Both the position numbers and the translations under genes were made by a program. This document shows, piece after piece, positions 31,730 through 43,800 of a DNA stretch of 64,000 bases. The DNA lies in contig NC_088918.1 of the NCBI RefSeq assembly GCF_963576675.1, positions 70,109,501-70,173,500 on the forward strand, read 5' to 3'. The notes below the pieces were generated by a model. That model was not told where the DNA came from. It saw only the letters and a program-made list of their open reading frames with translations, and made no database searches. Numbering within the stretch: the first letter of the stretch is position 1; every line of letters starts with the position of its first letter. The stretch is from Euphorbia lathyris. Its lineage: Eukaryota; Streptophyta; Magnoliopsida; Malpighiales; Euphorbiaceae.

Positions 31730-34141
31730 GAAGTCCAGCTTTACTAAATTCAAGATTAAAAATTCTACCAAATTTTGAGCTTGAGGTGCTAGATGCATAT
31801 TCTTGTTAGCCATCACCAAAGATTTTGATGTGTGTATAATCTGGAGATCTCTTATGGAGCCTTTCAAATGGTGTCTACCAACCAAGACTTTCAACTGGAA
31901 GCAAATTGATGATGTGAGCTGTAGTTTTGATGGCTTTTTCCTAGAATGTACTAGGAACTCCTGATTGAAAAAGCTGTGTTATGGCCACCTATAAAAGGTG
32001 CTTGTGTTTTCTTTCAATAACCCCCTTTTGTTGGGGTGTATATGCACAAGATTTTTTATGGAAAATTCCAAATTTAGATAAAAAAATTCTAGAAAGCATG
32101 ACTGATAAATTCAGTACCATTGTCCCTTTTAAGTTTCTTAACTCTAGTGCTAAACTGATTCTGCACTAACAATATAAATTTGCTCATGGCATCACAAACT
32201 TCTATTTTTTGGACTAGTAATATAGTCCAAAGAGCTCTTAAGTAATCATCCACGATGATGATAATGAATATAGCATTGTTAGTTGAATTTAAGTGATAAG
32301 GACCCCAAATATCTGTGTGCAAAAGTTCCAAAACTGAATTTGACAAAGATACAATATTAGGAAAAGTGAGTCTATGTTGTTTGGCAAGTGGACATATCTC
32401 ACACGGGACTGCTATTTCTTTACAGTTTATACTAGAAATATGTTTTAACTTCAAGAAACATGGCCTAATCTGTAATGCCAGTATACACTTTCATCATCTA
32501 CCAAATCAGCAGAATTCACTAAAACAGTACTATGAAAAGCAACAATATCACCTTGTAGCAACTATGGATGAAAAGAACCTTTTGTCAATCTGTATAGTCC
32601 CTCATCCATGTGTCCTACAACCAACACTTCTTTTGTCTTCAGGTCCTGTAAAGTACAATGAGTTGGGTAAAAACTGATCCTAATTTCTTCTTCTTTCAGT
32701 AATTGTCCTACTGATAAAAGATTGAACTGAAAACTAGGCACATATAAGACATTTCTGAGTTGAAACTTGTCACTGAACTTGACAATGCCCTTTTGTTTTA
32801 TCATCTTCATAATCCCATCTATAAGAACTACTTTTTGTGCATTTGCTAATTGAGAAGTTGTGATAAAATTCTCAAGTTTTGCACACATGTGAGATCTTGC
32901 ACCAGAATCAATTATCCAATCATTTGTACCTATACATTTCAGATTGGCATAGTTAGTGACATTACCTGTAAAGCTAGTAAAGTAGGCTAGATCGGTTGCT
33001 TTCTTGTTAGATATGAACTTCTATAATTCTTTATGCATAAAATTGCTGAAGAATTGAGACTGTCCTTGATCTGCATTTGTATCTTCATTGTTGCTACACT
33101 ATTCTTGAACATTATGAGCATACTGGTTGGATTTCTTAACTCCTCTTTTCTTGGATTTAAACCAGTCCGGATAACCCTTTTAATTTGAAACTTGTATCTT
33201 TTAAATGGCCTGACTTTTTTGCAATGAGTGCAAAACATCTCTTTTTAGATCTTTCTCATTCACTCTTTTCATTCCTTGAAAGAACAACATTAGCAATTTC
33301 CAATTTATCAGACTTTGTTCCACCTCCAACAACTACATCTTGCTTCTGTTTTTCCATCTTTTGCACCATTAAGTATGCTTTATTCACAGAGGGAAGGGGA
33401 CCTATCATTAAGATCTAATTTCTTGTTTGTTCATAAGAATCATTAAGACCCATAAAAAATTGCATCAAATGGTCTTCTTCTATCAATTCAGTCATCTTCT
33501 TGGTTGAAGCATTACAATTACAGGCGGGTACATGATTTAGCATAGCAAGATCCTCCCATAACTTTTTCATTCTTGTGTAGTACACACAAACTGGTAAATC
33601 TCCCTGACTCAGAGTTGCCAGAACTTTTCTAACTTGGTAGATCAATGGCCCATTTGATTTACCATATCTCTACTCTAATTCAATCCAGAGCTCTTTTGCA
33701 GTCTTTGCATATAAGAAAGATTTTGCCAAATCTGTAGAAATCGAAGCTAAAACCCAAGACCTAACCATCTTATCACATCTTTGCCACTTATTGAACAATG
33801 GAGAATTAATTGCAGGTTTAAGATCATCACGTAAAACAAAATCCAAATTATCCTTTGCAGCCAAACCAATTTTGATTGCCATCAACCAAGAAAGATAATC
33901 AGTAATAGTTAGGGGTGCACTTACAAGAGATACACCATGATGATCTGAATTGTGGAGTTCGAATTGAGAACTATCAACATTTGCCATCTCCTCCGTTTCT
34001 TCTTGATTATGATCTTTACTTGAATTGTTGTGATTTTGCTCTTCTTCTTCACTTTCTGATTCAAGGATCTGATTTTTTTTTGCTTCACCTTTGATTTCAT
34101 TTCCAATTAACAATTGATCTCTTGCGGAAGCTCTGATACCA
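31730..34141 (-). pseudogene. Degenerate Copia gag-protease-integrase remnant
   Basis: On the minus strand the order is gag of the retrotransposon-Copia type (34006-33415; SAPLTITDYLSWLMAI, KELWIELE), a zinc knuckle (CTHCKK near 33235), a gag-pre-integrase segment (32888-32562; VLYVPSFQFNLLSVGQLL, GLYRLTKG), and integrase (32454-31980; CEICPLAKQHRL, LLHTDIWGPY, KRDNGTEF, and the YTPQQ..ERKH segment holding the catalytic Glu near 32030). The frame is broken many times. RT and RNase H are absent; the sequence stops near 31730. This order, with integrase before RT, identifies Copia. Confidence 0.85.
34130..34141 (-). other. Primer binding site of the minus-strand Copia remnant
   Basis: On the minus strand TGGTATCAGAGC lies immediately inside the LTR. 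It is the classical complement of the plant initiator tRNA-Met 3' end used by Copia elements. Confidence 0.85.
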
Positions 34142-34377
34142 TTTAGAGAAGATCAAAGTACAGAGAATTGAAAGATGATATATTATTGATCAAAGGAATT
34201 GAGAATTACAAGATACAAGTTGTAACTTGATGATTAATGTGATCAGAGAGAAGATATATTTATAGTGTGAAGTGGATTAGCTAATAAGCTGTTAACTGCT
34301 AATCTATTAACTAACTAAAACTTGGTTGCTGATGTGGATTCGGTTATTAACAGATAATATATCTGTTAATTCTAACA
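34142..34377 (-). repeat. 5' LTR of the minus-strand Copia remnant
   Basis: This LTR of about 236 bp begins, on the minus strand, TGTTAGAATTAACAG at 34377 and ends at the primer site. No second LTR was found near 31730, so the element is truncated at its 3' side. Confidence 0.75.
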
Positions 34378-34811
34378 AATTCCTTTTACTCTAACATTTT
34401 ATATACAAATTAAATACAAATTATTTGAATTGGTTTCAAAGTATTTCTAATCATTTATTAATTTTATTCACGTTAGATTTTGAAATTGATATGATATTTG
34501 TTTTAATGATTAATTTTGAAAAAAAAACGTAACCACAGTGAAGTATTATTGTGATTTGAGAAGAGTTGATATTTTAAAATGTAATTGGTTTATTCATTTA
34601 TGAAAAACATATTTAAGGCAAAATTAAATTTAAAGTGATAGAGCTGTCAAAGAGAAAATTCAAAGTGATAGAATATAAATATTTAATTGCAATTTTTTTT
34701 CAACAGGTGTGTTTTAATCTAAATAATAACTTATGATAAATCTCGTACACTTTTTTTTCCTTTGTTCTAAAATTTATCGCAAGTAATACTCTACATAGGG
34801 CTAATATCGTT
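34378..34811. other. AT-rich spacer
   Basis: Low-complexity AT-rich sequence with no supported feature. Confidence 0.4.
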
Positions 34812-35500
34812 TTGATTAAGAATGTCTCGTTGTTGATAAGATTTTTTTCTCTGAGATTTCTTTTCCTTTTGTTGTTTTTTCTATTTCTCTCTCTGATCAT
34901 GGAATGCGTAAATGAGTCGTATGCAAAAATAACTTTGGGAGAAGATAGTGACGATGCAGGGGTAGTTGACGATGCTGAGGTCCAACCAACACCAAAAGCT
35001 CCGAGCTGGAGTCTCATCGGCAGATTTCTCACTAAGAGAGGTATTAAAATTCTGATGATGAAGAAAAAGATGGCAGATCTTTGGTTTTCGTTCAAAGGGT
35101 TGTGTGTGTTATAAGACTCTTGGTTTTTTTCAAGCTTGAAATAGTTGTCTGCCTTTTACATTTAATGTACTTATCGCTGAAGACATCAACATCTGAGAAG
35201 CTTTGAGCTGGTTGAAGGAAATGTAATTTCAGATCCTTAACTTTTAGTCAATACTATCAACAATAAAAAGAATGTGAGTTCTATGGTAGACCTTATTGTT
35301 TCTGATTGTAAATCTCTTATAAGAGAAATTTATAACTGCCGTGCTCGGTTTGTCAGAGATCTGCAAATCTAGTAGCTCATACTTTAGTTAGGACGACTGA
35401 TTCTATGTCACATTATAAAGATTCAGATGTTTTACTCCCACTCTTTTTTTGTTCCAGCTTTAAGAAGTGATTAATAATTTTGTTTTCTTTTCAAAAAAAA
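34812..35500 (+). pseudogene. LINE remnant: DUF4283-like head joined to an RNase H-like tail
   Basis: From about 34900 the frame MECVNESYAKITLG...SWSLIGRFLTKRG...MADLWFSFKG resembles the DUF4283 N-terminal domain common in plant L1-type LINE ORF1 proteins; it ends in TAA at 35112-35114. At 35292-35400 a second patch, VSDCKSLIREIYNC then a shifted RSANLVAHTLVR, resembles the C-terminal part of the RNase H-like domain at LINE 3' ends. Endonuclease and RT are missing. This is probably an internally deleted LINE. Both similarities are judged by eye. Confidence 0.5.
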
Positions 35501-35806
35501 TCTTGCACGGTGCGGGTTTACTTCTAGTATGTTATAATTATGAAGATAAATACTCCATTTGTTATAAAATAAAATTATGTATAATTTATAAGGAGCTAAA
35601 TATCAAAGTATTATAATAAATTTCAATTTGAGATGGAAGAAATATAGAATCACTAATTATGTTAAATTAATGTCTAAGTGAAGGATATAATCAATATTTT
35701 TATTTATTTCATATTCTAAACATAATCTTTCCAACCAACTTCAACATCTCCTCCACTCACTTTCATACACAATTCCTTAAATCAAGATTTGATGTGTTTA
35801 TTATAG

Positions 35807-35853
<47 letters not shown>

Positions 35854-37085
35854 TACTAAAAATTATTTGAAACTGATTTTATTAGAATATTGTGAATAAG
35901 TAGGCACGTTAGAATAATAATCCAAATTCTTTTTTTTTTGAAAGATTAATCCAAATTCTTAATTACAACTTATAGTCGAAATATATAATGTTTAATATAA
36001 GTTCAATTATACTATGCCATTATCGAATTTTCTTTTAAGATTTTTTTTATAGCTCGTACGAAATTACATAAAAAAAAGAAATACAACAAACAAAATGACT
36101 TTATACATAGGCTAAAACAAATACAATATTCACAAATGGATGAAAATAACTACAAAAAGCGAAAAAAGAACCCATAAAAGGCATAAACAATATAAAACAA
36201 ATATTTCTCGCAAGTCCAAATGTGCAGAAAGACATCTACAATCGAAACATCATCCTTTAGACCATTCCGAAGATTCGGATCTGAGTCATTTTTTTTTGCA
36301 ACCACGTAAATTAATTGATCTATGGACAAGATAAATCATTTCCGTTCTTGCTAAATCCAAAAAAAGCATAAACGACAAAATAATAGAGAGCAGATACAAT
36401 CAGACGGATAAAGAGTTCCGCTAAAATATATGAACACAGACTAAAAAAACAATAAAAAGAAATACAGAAATCTAACCCGGTACGATAAGGAAGAAGGAAG
36501 ATTCTTCGTACTCCTCAAAGTATATCAACAAAATAAAAAGATTGAAAGGAAAAAGAAAGAAAATGGAAGAAGAAAAGGATTGATAGATTTTTTCAAAGCC
36601 AATATAGAATCCAATAAACATGAAACAATTAAAAAAAAACGATAAAATAATTTATTTAAATTTACCGTTAAATATGAATAAAAGCTAATTTTATTTAGAA
36701 ACATTAGGGTAAATTCATAATATTTCATATCTAAATGTAAATTTTGTGGATGCGTGTTTGTTAGAGGGTGCCGACCTAGTCGGGATGTCCTAATGCATTT
36801 GTCTGCCTCCTATCTCTTAATTAAAAAAAAAATGTAAATTTATATTTTTTTGAAACAAAAATGTAAATTTATACTTTTAATGGTCGGAAATAATAAATAA
36901 TATGTTTTTTTGATCAAAATAATAAATAATATGTTTTTTTTTGAATATATTGAAAAAAATAATAAAAAAATATTTTTCTAGTCGTCATAATTAATTTTTT
37001 TTTTTTTTTTTTGATAGCGTCATAATTAAAATTTTAACTTCCATAAGAAAAAAAACCTATATCGACCCAAGAATTTATATTCGGG
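35501..37085. other. AT-rich intergenic region with a TA microsatellite
   Basis: A (TA)22 tract lies at about 35808-35851, with long T and A runs near 36990. A patch at 36750-36825 ends in an A-run and may be the tail of an unidentified SINE or LINE. No gene is supported. Confidence 0.5.
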
Positions 37086-37801
37086 TATTAGATTGGCAAC
37101 GGTTATAGCTATTTTTCTTCCTATGTCTTGAAGCTCACTCTCTGAAGCAGAGAAGCTCAACTTCCGTTATCTTTTCTTTTTTGCGTTGTCTTGATTGTTG
37201 AAACTGCAATGGAGTAGGTAGGTGGACTTTTGCAATCATTTTCTTTTATTTACCAAAATTGTTTAATTTCATTATTTCTTCTCTCAACCACTCCTAAAGA
37301 TGATGATTTTTGTTGTAATTCAGAATGCATTGCTAATGGGTCTTGTTAGTTCTTCCTATTCGGTGCCTGATTAGGATTGAATATGTTTTTGCTTTCATTT
37401 GGATGGTTGATTTTAGATCAAATCGATAATGGTTGGCTTGATCTCCTGAGAATTTAGTCTACTCTCTTTCTCGGTCTTTGGATTTGTTGCAATGGTAGCC
37501 AGTGTGTATTCTCTTTGATTATTGTAATAGCAGTAGCTCCACTTATTTGGGTGAATTTTCCCTTTTCCCTTTTCTGATGCCTAATTCTGATTCACTGTCT
37601 TTCCATCTTTCCATACCTTACTGAAACTACTTCATTTGGTTTAATGTGTTTATAACAGCGGAAGAAACTCTGAAAATGGAAAGTCAAATGTAATTTAAGG
37701 TGCTTATCAACACTTTTGCTATCAAAGGAGCGACGTTTAATTTCGTGAAAAGCTGTCTCTTATCAGAAATTGACGCGGAGAGCTCTCAGTGAAGAAGATT
37801 G
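37086..37801 (+). promoter_or_regulatory. NAP1 upstream region and likely 5' UTR intron
   Basis: The transcript probably starts near 37100-37150, where a CT-rich stretch begins. A possible 5' UTR intron runs from a GTAGGT donor near 37217 to a TATAACAG acceptor ending at 37658. A five-codon upstream ORF (ATG 37676 to TAA 37693) precedes the main start. An in-frame TGA lies upstream of the NAP1 ATG, so translation cannot begin earlier in the same exon. No clear TATA box was assigned. Confidence 0.45.
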
Positions 37802-40800
37802 ATGACAAAACAGCGGCAAGATTTTTCAGACCGTGACGCATCGCTCTCGCCCACATCTGCAAGATCGAGGGAATTGGAGGGTCCATCAAGATGGACTGAG
37901 TACTTGGGTCCTGATATGACTTCTCCAGTCACATTTAGGCCTTCTAGGAACAAGAGTCAGGGTTCTGATGGACAGTTTCAGAGTTCGGGCGGGTCTTATA
38001 AGGGTTTGAATTTGCAGTGGATTGTACAGCTTACTGATGTAGCTGAAGGACTTATGGCCAAAATGTATAGATTAAATCAAATCCTTGATTATCCGGATCC
38101 AGTTAATCATGTTTTCTCAGAAGCATTTTGGAAAGCTGGAATATTCCCAAACCATCCGAGAATCTGCTTAATGTTGTCAAAGAAGTTCCCTGAGCATTTT
38201 AGCAAATTGCAGCTAGAACGAGTAAGAATTGACCTTATCTTTTTACAGATGCACATTTTTCTTTCCTATGGTGTCTTTGTAGGAAAATAGATGAATTCTA
38301 TAACTCTGGAACTGGAAGGATCATGCAGGTTGACAAGGTTGCTTTAGATGCTCTGAACGATAGTGCAGAAGTTCATTTGCAGAGTTTAGAGCCATGGGTC
38401 CAGGTATGGAGGTATTTTTTTTAGCTTGTCAATTTCATGTTTGTTCTTCATACGTCATCAGTATTTGTATTGCTTATTATAGTTATTTTTTGGCTAAACA
38501 TGTTTATCTGTGCATGAAAACATTTTGCCTTTCTAAGAACTTTCTTAGCATGTATATTGTGCAGTGCATGATTCTTCTATACGTGTGCCTGGATTAGTTG
38601 ATAATTGATTCCTAGCAGACATCTTTAGTTTTAGAGCTCATATATGTGGACTGAGAAGCTAGGGCTGTAAACCAACTGCTGAGCTGAGCATTTAGGTCCA
38701 GAAGCTTGGATTATTACCAAATATAGAGAGAATGAGCTTAACTTAATATCAAATTTGAGTTTGGTTTGCCATTTCAGCTCTGAGCATCCTTAACGAGCTT
38801 GTCTCATCAACAATTTTGTGGCCCGGGCTCCGTAAACTGGGAAATATCAGTTCAATGTAACAATGATTTATCATTTCTAAGTTTATATAGAAATTATGTT
38901 TATCTGTTGCAAATGTTTCTGTCTAAGATTAGAGAACTCCTTTTTATTCTGTTTCAAGTGTGCTATAGGCCTTTAGGTCATGTTCTACTTGTTTTAAGCC
39001 TTAGGAATGCTTGGATATGGTGGTTTTGATTTATAGTAATGACCGTTCTTTTCGGGACTTGATGTCTTTGCTGTTATCTTCAAATAAATTGCAGTTTATC
39101 ATGTTAAAACCTTGAATTTTCTTTCTTTCTGTCATTTCCTTTTCTTGCTAGAAATTTCAAGCCTTTTGTTTTTTATTGTAGATGAGTTTCTGTCATGCAT
39201 CACAATACTATTGCTGAAATAGGCTAATGATTATACTGGCATTGCTTTTTTTTACAAAGGAATTACTTGTTTTTTTACTCATCCTTAATGTTCTGCTGAG
39301 AAGACGTTTTGAATGCTAGATTTTCATGTAGTTCGTGCATGATATTGCTAATGAATACTTTCATGGAGTTCATTCAGCAACAATGATTAGTGGTGATAAG
39401 CCTTTATTTGTACCTTAGTTGAATGAATCCGTTTTGTCAATGCACAGGCATCACCTCTCAGAAAAGTTTTGTCAAACATAAATTATTTAACTAAGTTCTG
39501 CTCAATGCTGGTAGTGATGGGGTAAGCAGGAACCTTTCATGTTCTTCAGAAAAGAAGAATAGAAAGGAACATTTCTTGCTGCTATGTGGCCAAATAGGCC
39601 TACTTGAAATTCAAATCGATTATGAATTAGCTAGTATTAATCTTAATTCATGTTCATTATCGGTACACTATGATCTGCGAAGCTATTCTTCTGTAATCAT
39701 ATTATAACATATATAAACTTCAAATGCATTATCTTTATTACCTTTCATTTTGGGAAGATAGCTATCATGGTTCGAATTTGGGGTATCTTGTAAGGAAGGT
39801 ACAAGGTTCATTACCCATTGTTGAGAAGCAACATAAGTGAACTATTATTTATTTATGATGAGAACCAGGGAATATTGCTTGCTTTCTGATCATTGTGAAA
39901 ACGTGAATCAATATAGTTACGTCTAGTAAGTAATAGCCTTCTTTTATGTGTATCAGTTGCTTATTGACTTGATGGCATTTCGAGAACAAGCTCTGCGTCT
40001 TATATTGGATCTAAGTAGCACAGTCATTACCTTGCTGGTGAGTCTCAAAACTGCTTTCTCCATTGTCATGCAACATATAATTAATCATTCAACAACGCTA
40101 AACAAGTTCATCAAAACTAAGTGCGGTTTTGGGTATGTTTGTTAAGAGGGATTGGAGGGAGGAAGTGGAGGGTAGTGGGACACAAAATATCAAGGCATGT
40201 ATTAGACATATTTATGACTGGATACATGCTTGATATTTGTGCCCCACCCCACCCCCTCCACTCCCCTCCCCTTCCCTCCTCCAATCCCCCTTACCAAGCA
40301 CTACCTAAAAGTTTGATTAGTCTCTTAAACAGTTACTAATGGACATGGAACCATGAAGATGTTTACTTGCATGTCCTTCCTCGCACGCCGAACCTTTTTG
40401 TTTTATTTTGTTGTCTCTACTGTAGAGTGACAAAAATATAATGCTTGTGGAATTTTGCAGCCCCATCAGAACTCACTTATACTACATGCATTTATGGATC
40501 TATTTTGTTCCTTCGTGCGTGTTAACCTTTTATCTGAGAAGGCAAGTCACATTTCTGTTTCATTATCTTTGGTTGTTTTTTTCTTCTGTATAGTTTCTTC
40601 CTTGATCCTTTATTTGAGAACTTGTGTAGACTTTGACACTGGAATTTCAAAGCTGTCATGCAGATGCCAAGGAAAATGATGCTACAGATGTATAATCTTC
40701 TGCATGCAATGACAAGAAATGACAGAGACTGTGATTTCTATCATCGGTATGGATAGCTTTTGATTAATGGGGTTATCTTTGTTTGTTCTCCTAGAAGAAA

Positions 40801-43800
40801 TATTTTAATGAAATGCCATGTTCCTTTTCATATATTCATTAATTCCTGGTTGCAACCTTTGCTCATTTTCATGTGATTGATTAAGCGCGAAAAGCTTATA
40901 ATTCAAAAGATTTTCATTATATATCAAGCCCTTTACCTTTTCAATGATGTTATTAACATTATGAAATCTGGTTTCAGTCTTGAGCTATTTATCTTGATGG
41001 AATATATGTCTGAATACATTCATTTTGCTGCTTATGTTAGAAAGGATATAACTCTGCTTAGTGAAGTGCGTATTTTGAGTTTGAATCAATCACTTGAATT
41101 GCTTTCTTTGCAAATTCATTGTAAGTGTGTTCTTATGCTGGTCAAGTTCTAGCGTTATGCCATTTATTTATTCTTAGCTGACCGGATTCTGTATATTAAG
41201 AACCATTAGAAGTGTATTTGGATAAAGTTGCTATACTTTCAGCTTGGGGCTTACAAGTATAATAGCATAAGTTCTGAATCTAACAGGTAAGGAAGCATTT
41301 TTAGTGGTGCTAGGAGGCTTTGGTGTTTTTAACTTAATGATTGTATTCTAGGATGAGAATACATCTATCTGCACCTATTTTACAAGGCGGGTGTTTCTTA
41401 ATTGCTCTGGATTTGCTAAAGCTTACAATAGAAGCTCAATAATACAATCAGGGCCTATTTTATGAAAAATTAAATTCAGAACCAGCACTCATCTAAATCT
41501 ACAGAGTTTCAGAAGGATCTTGATGTTGTAGTTGATGATTATATTTGATTGACTTGGTACTTATAAGCCCACTATGAGTGTCCCAATGGAAAAAACACTT
41601 AGTTGTCTTATGAACAAATAGCCATTACCACTTACCATTATAAATTAGGCATTTATTTAGTTTCTTTTGCATATCCAACTTCTATCCTTTTATTCATTTC
41701 CTAAGATATCCTAACATTAAGTCCTATAACTACTCCTAAACCTAAATTGCAAACCAACTGTCCAGACAAACAATATTTCACGATTCACCTGGTTTGGGAA
41801 AAAAAGGAAGTGAGGAATCAAAGCGAGGATGAATAAAATGGAAGCTAGGGGAAAGATATTTCGTAGGGGAAACTGAAGGAAAAAGGAATCATTAAAATGA
41901 TTATTTCATTTCAATAAATCACTTGAATACCATTAATTTTTTCCACCATAAAATGCGTTTATGGGGATGGAATAGGTCTAGTTATTAAAGACATGCCTTA
42001 GGTCCAATGCTCATGAGGCTGCATGCTATTGCCCTAGTCTCCAATAGACTGGTTCTTTTCGTGAGGCATGGAGCTAGGCGCAAGGCGAAAAAATGGCACT
42101 GAACACTAACATTGTCCTTCTGTTTTTCTCATTGTAGTTAATTAATCCATAAGAAAAATAGCTCACCATACTTCCATCTGTATTTATAATCATTTAGGGA
42201 ACCTTATCTATAATTTGGTAACATTTCAATAACATTAGCTTAGTTTGTTTATTTGTGTGACAAAAAGTTGACTCTTACATGTTATTTTGAGTTGTCTAAA
42301 ATAAACAAAATTCATAGTGTAGATTGATTTGGTGAGATTCAATATACTGGTTCCATTTTTTTAAGTTGGTCCCAAATTGAATTGTATTAGCAGACTTGCT
42401 TGGTAAAAATGAAGAAAAGTGTATCTATAAGAAATGTGATAAAGGAAATCAATTTGATTTTAAAATAAGCCAAGCAAATTTTCTTCCTAGTAGAACTAGT
42501 GCAACTCTTATTTCTACCAAAACAAGTCTTTAGATATGGAGAGTTATGCGAGACATGCGAGCTCATAGTTACACATAATCATTGCATAATTTCGTTCTTG
42601 CATGGTTGCTTTGGTTTGTTGTTAATGAACTCTATCATGTGATTGATATTTTATCTTTAACTTACTCATCTAATATTATTATTTCCTTTGTGTTTTATTT
42701 TTTTTTATCTTAGGTTGGTTCAATTTATAGATTCCTATGATCCACCATTGAAAGGCTTACAGGAAGACCTCAATTTTGTCAGTCCACGCATCGGAGAGGT
42801 TGTCTTTTTATTTCTTTTTATCTCTTCTTTGCTGAGATAATATATTCATCATCATCGCAATCATTACCTTTACGAAATTCTGGACATAACTAACACATGG
42901 CAGCTTTCTCTCTTGAGACAGTATACTTAATTAATCAGATCCGTGTGTGTAGAGGGTTGTAAGTTGGTAGTAAGCGTTTCTACAGAAATAAACATGTAAA
43001 AGTTAATGATCAGTTCGGTTGCACATATGTGAACTAATAACTGCAACAAAATTGAACCAGCGATTGACAAATTGACCAGAAGATATATTTCACAGTTAAT
43101 AAAGTACTCGATTTCATCAAATTATTCTTTTGAGAACCAATATTGAAAAAGCGTATAAGTTGCAGGTAAAAGGCTAGATGTGTGGAAATCATTCTAATGC
43201 TTGATATGGTTTGATTGATTAAATGATTTCATAATAAGATGTTAGTGTCCATGTTAGTTGGATAGATGATTGTCTCTGCTCTGGCTGTTAATTCTTTCAT
43301 TTTTCATTTTAGTATTTTCTTTTCAGAATAAATCCTATAACTTTTATGCTTGATTTTTTAATTTGTTATCCAGGTATTAGAGGCTGTGGGTCCCATTATT
43401 TTCTTATCAACAGATACGCGGAAGCTCAGAAATGAGGGATTTCTAAGTCCATATCATCCTCGGTATCCAGATATACTTACAAATTCTGCACATCCTATGG
43501 TAAATACTATTGCAGTATTTCTAATACTTTCATCATAAATAACTATAACATTTACTGATAATTGCAATTACATGCCTAATTTCTTATCATAATGATAGCG
43601 GGCCCAAGATCTAGCAAATGTTACATCTTACAAGGAATGGGTGCTACTTGGATATCTTGTTTGTCCTGATGAGCTGCTTCGTGTAACTAGCATTGATATT
43701 GCTCTGGTATGTCCCACATCATTAACTAGCATTAATATTGCTCGAGGGGCAGGATAGAGTTGTCAGACCTTGGGGTTTTGCAGGTTGTTTCGGAGTGTCT

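Noticed and set aside
36750..36825. Possible SINE or LINE tail ending in an A-run
   Set aside because: No A/B boxes, no target duplication and no second copy in the window; too little to call.
37799..37801. TTG as the NAP1 start codon
   Set aside because: A normal ATG follows immediately at 37802; plant nuclear genes rarely use TTG.
38281..38328. An earlier acceptor for NAP1 exon 2 (TTTGTAG at 38282 or TTTACAG near 38248)
   Set aside because: Both lead to an in-frame stop before exon 2; the acceptor ATGCAG at 38328 keeps the frame and matches the family sequence.
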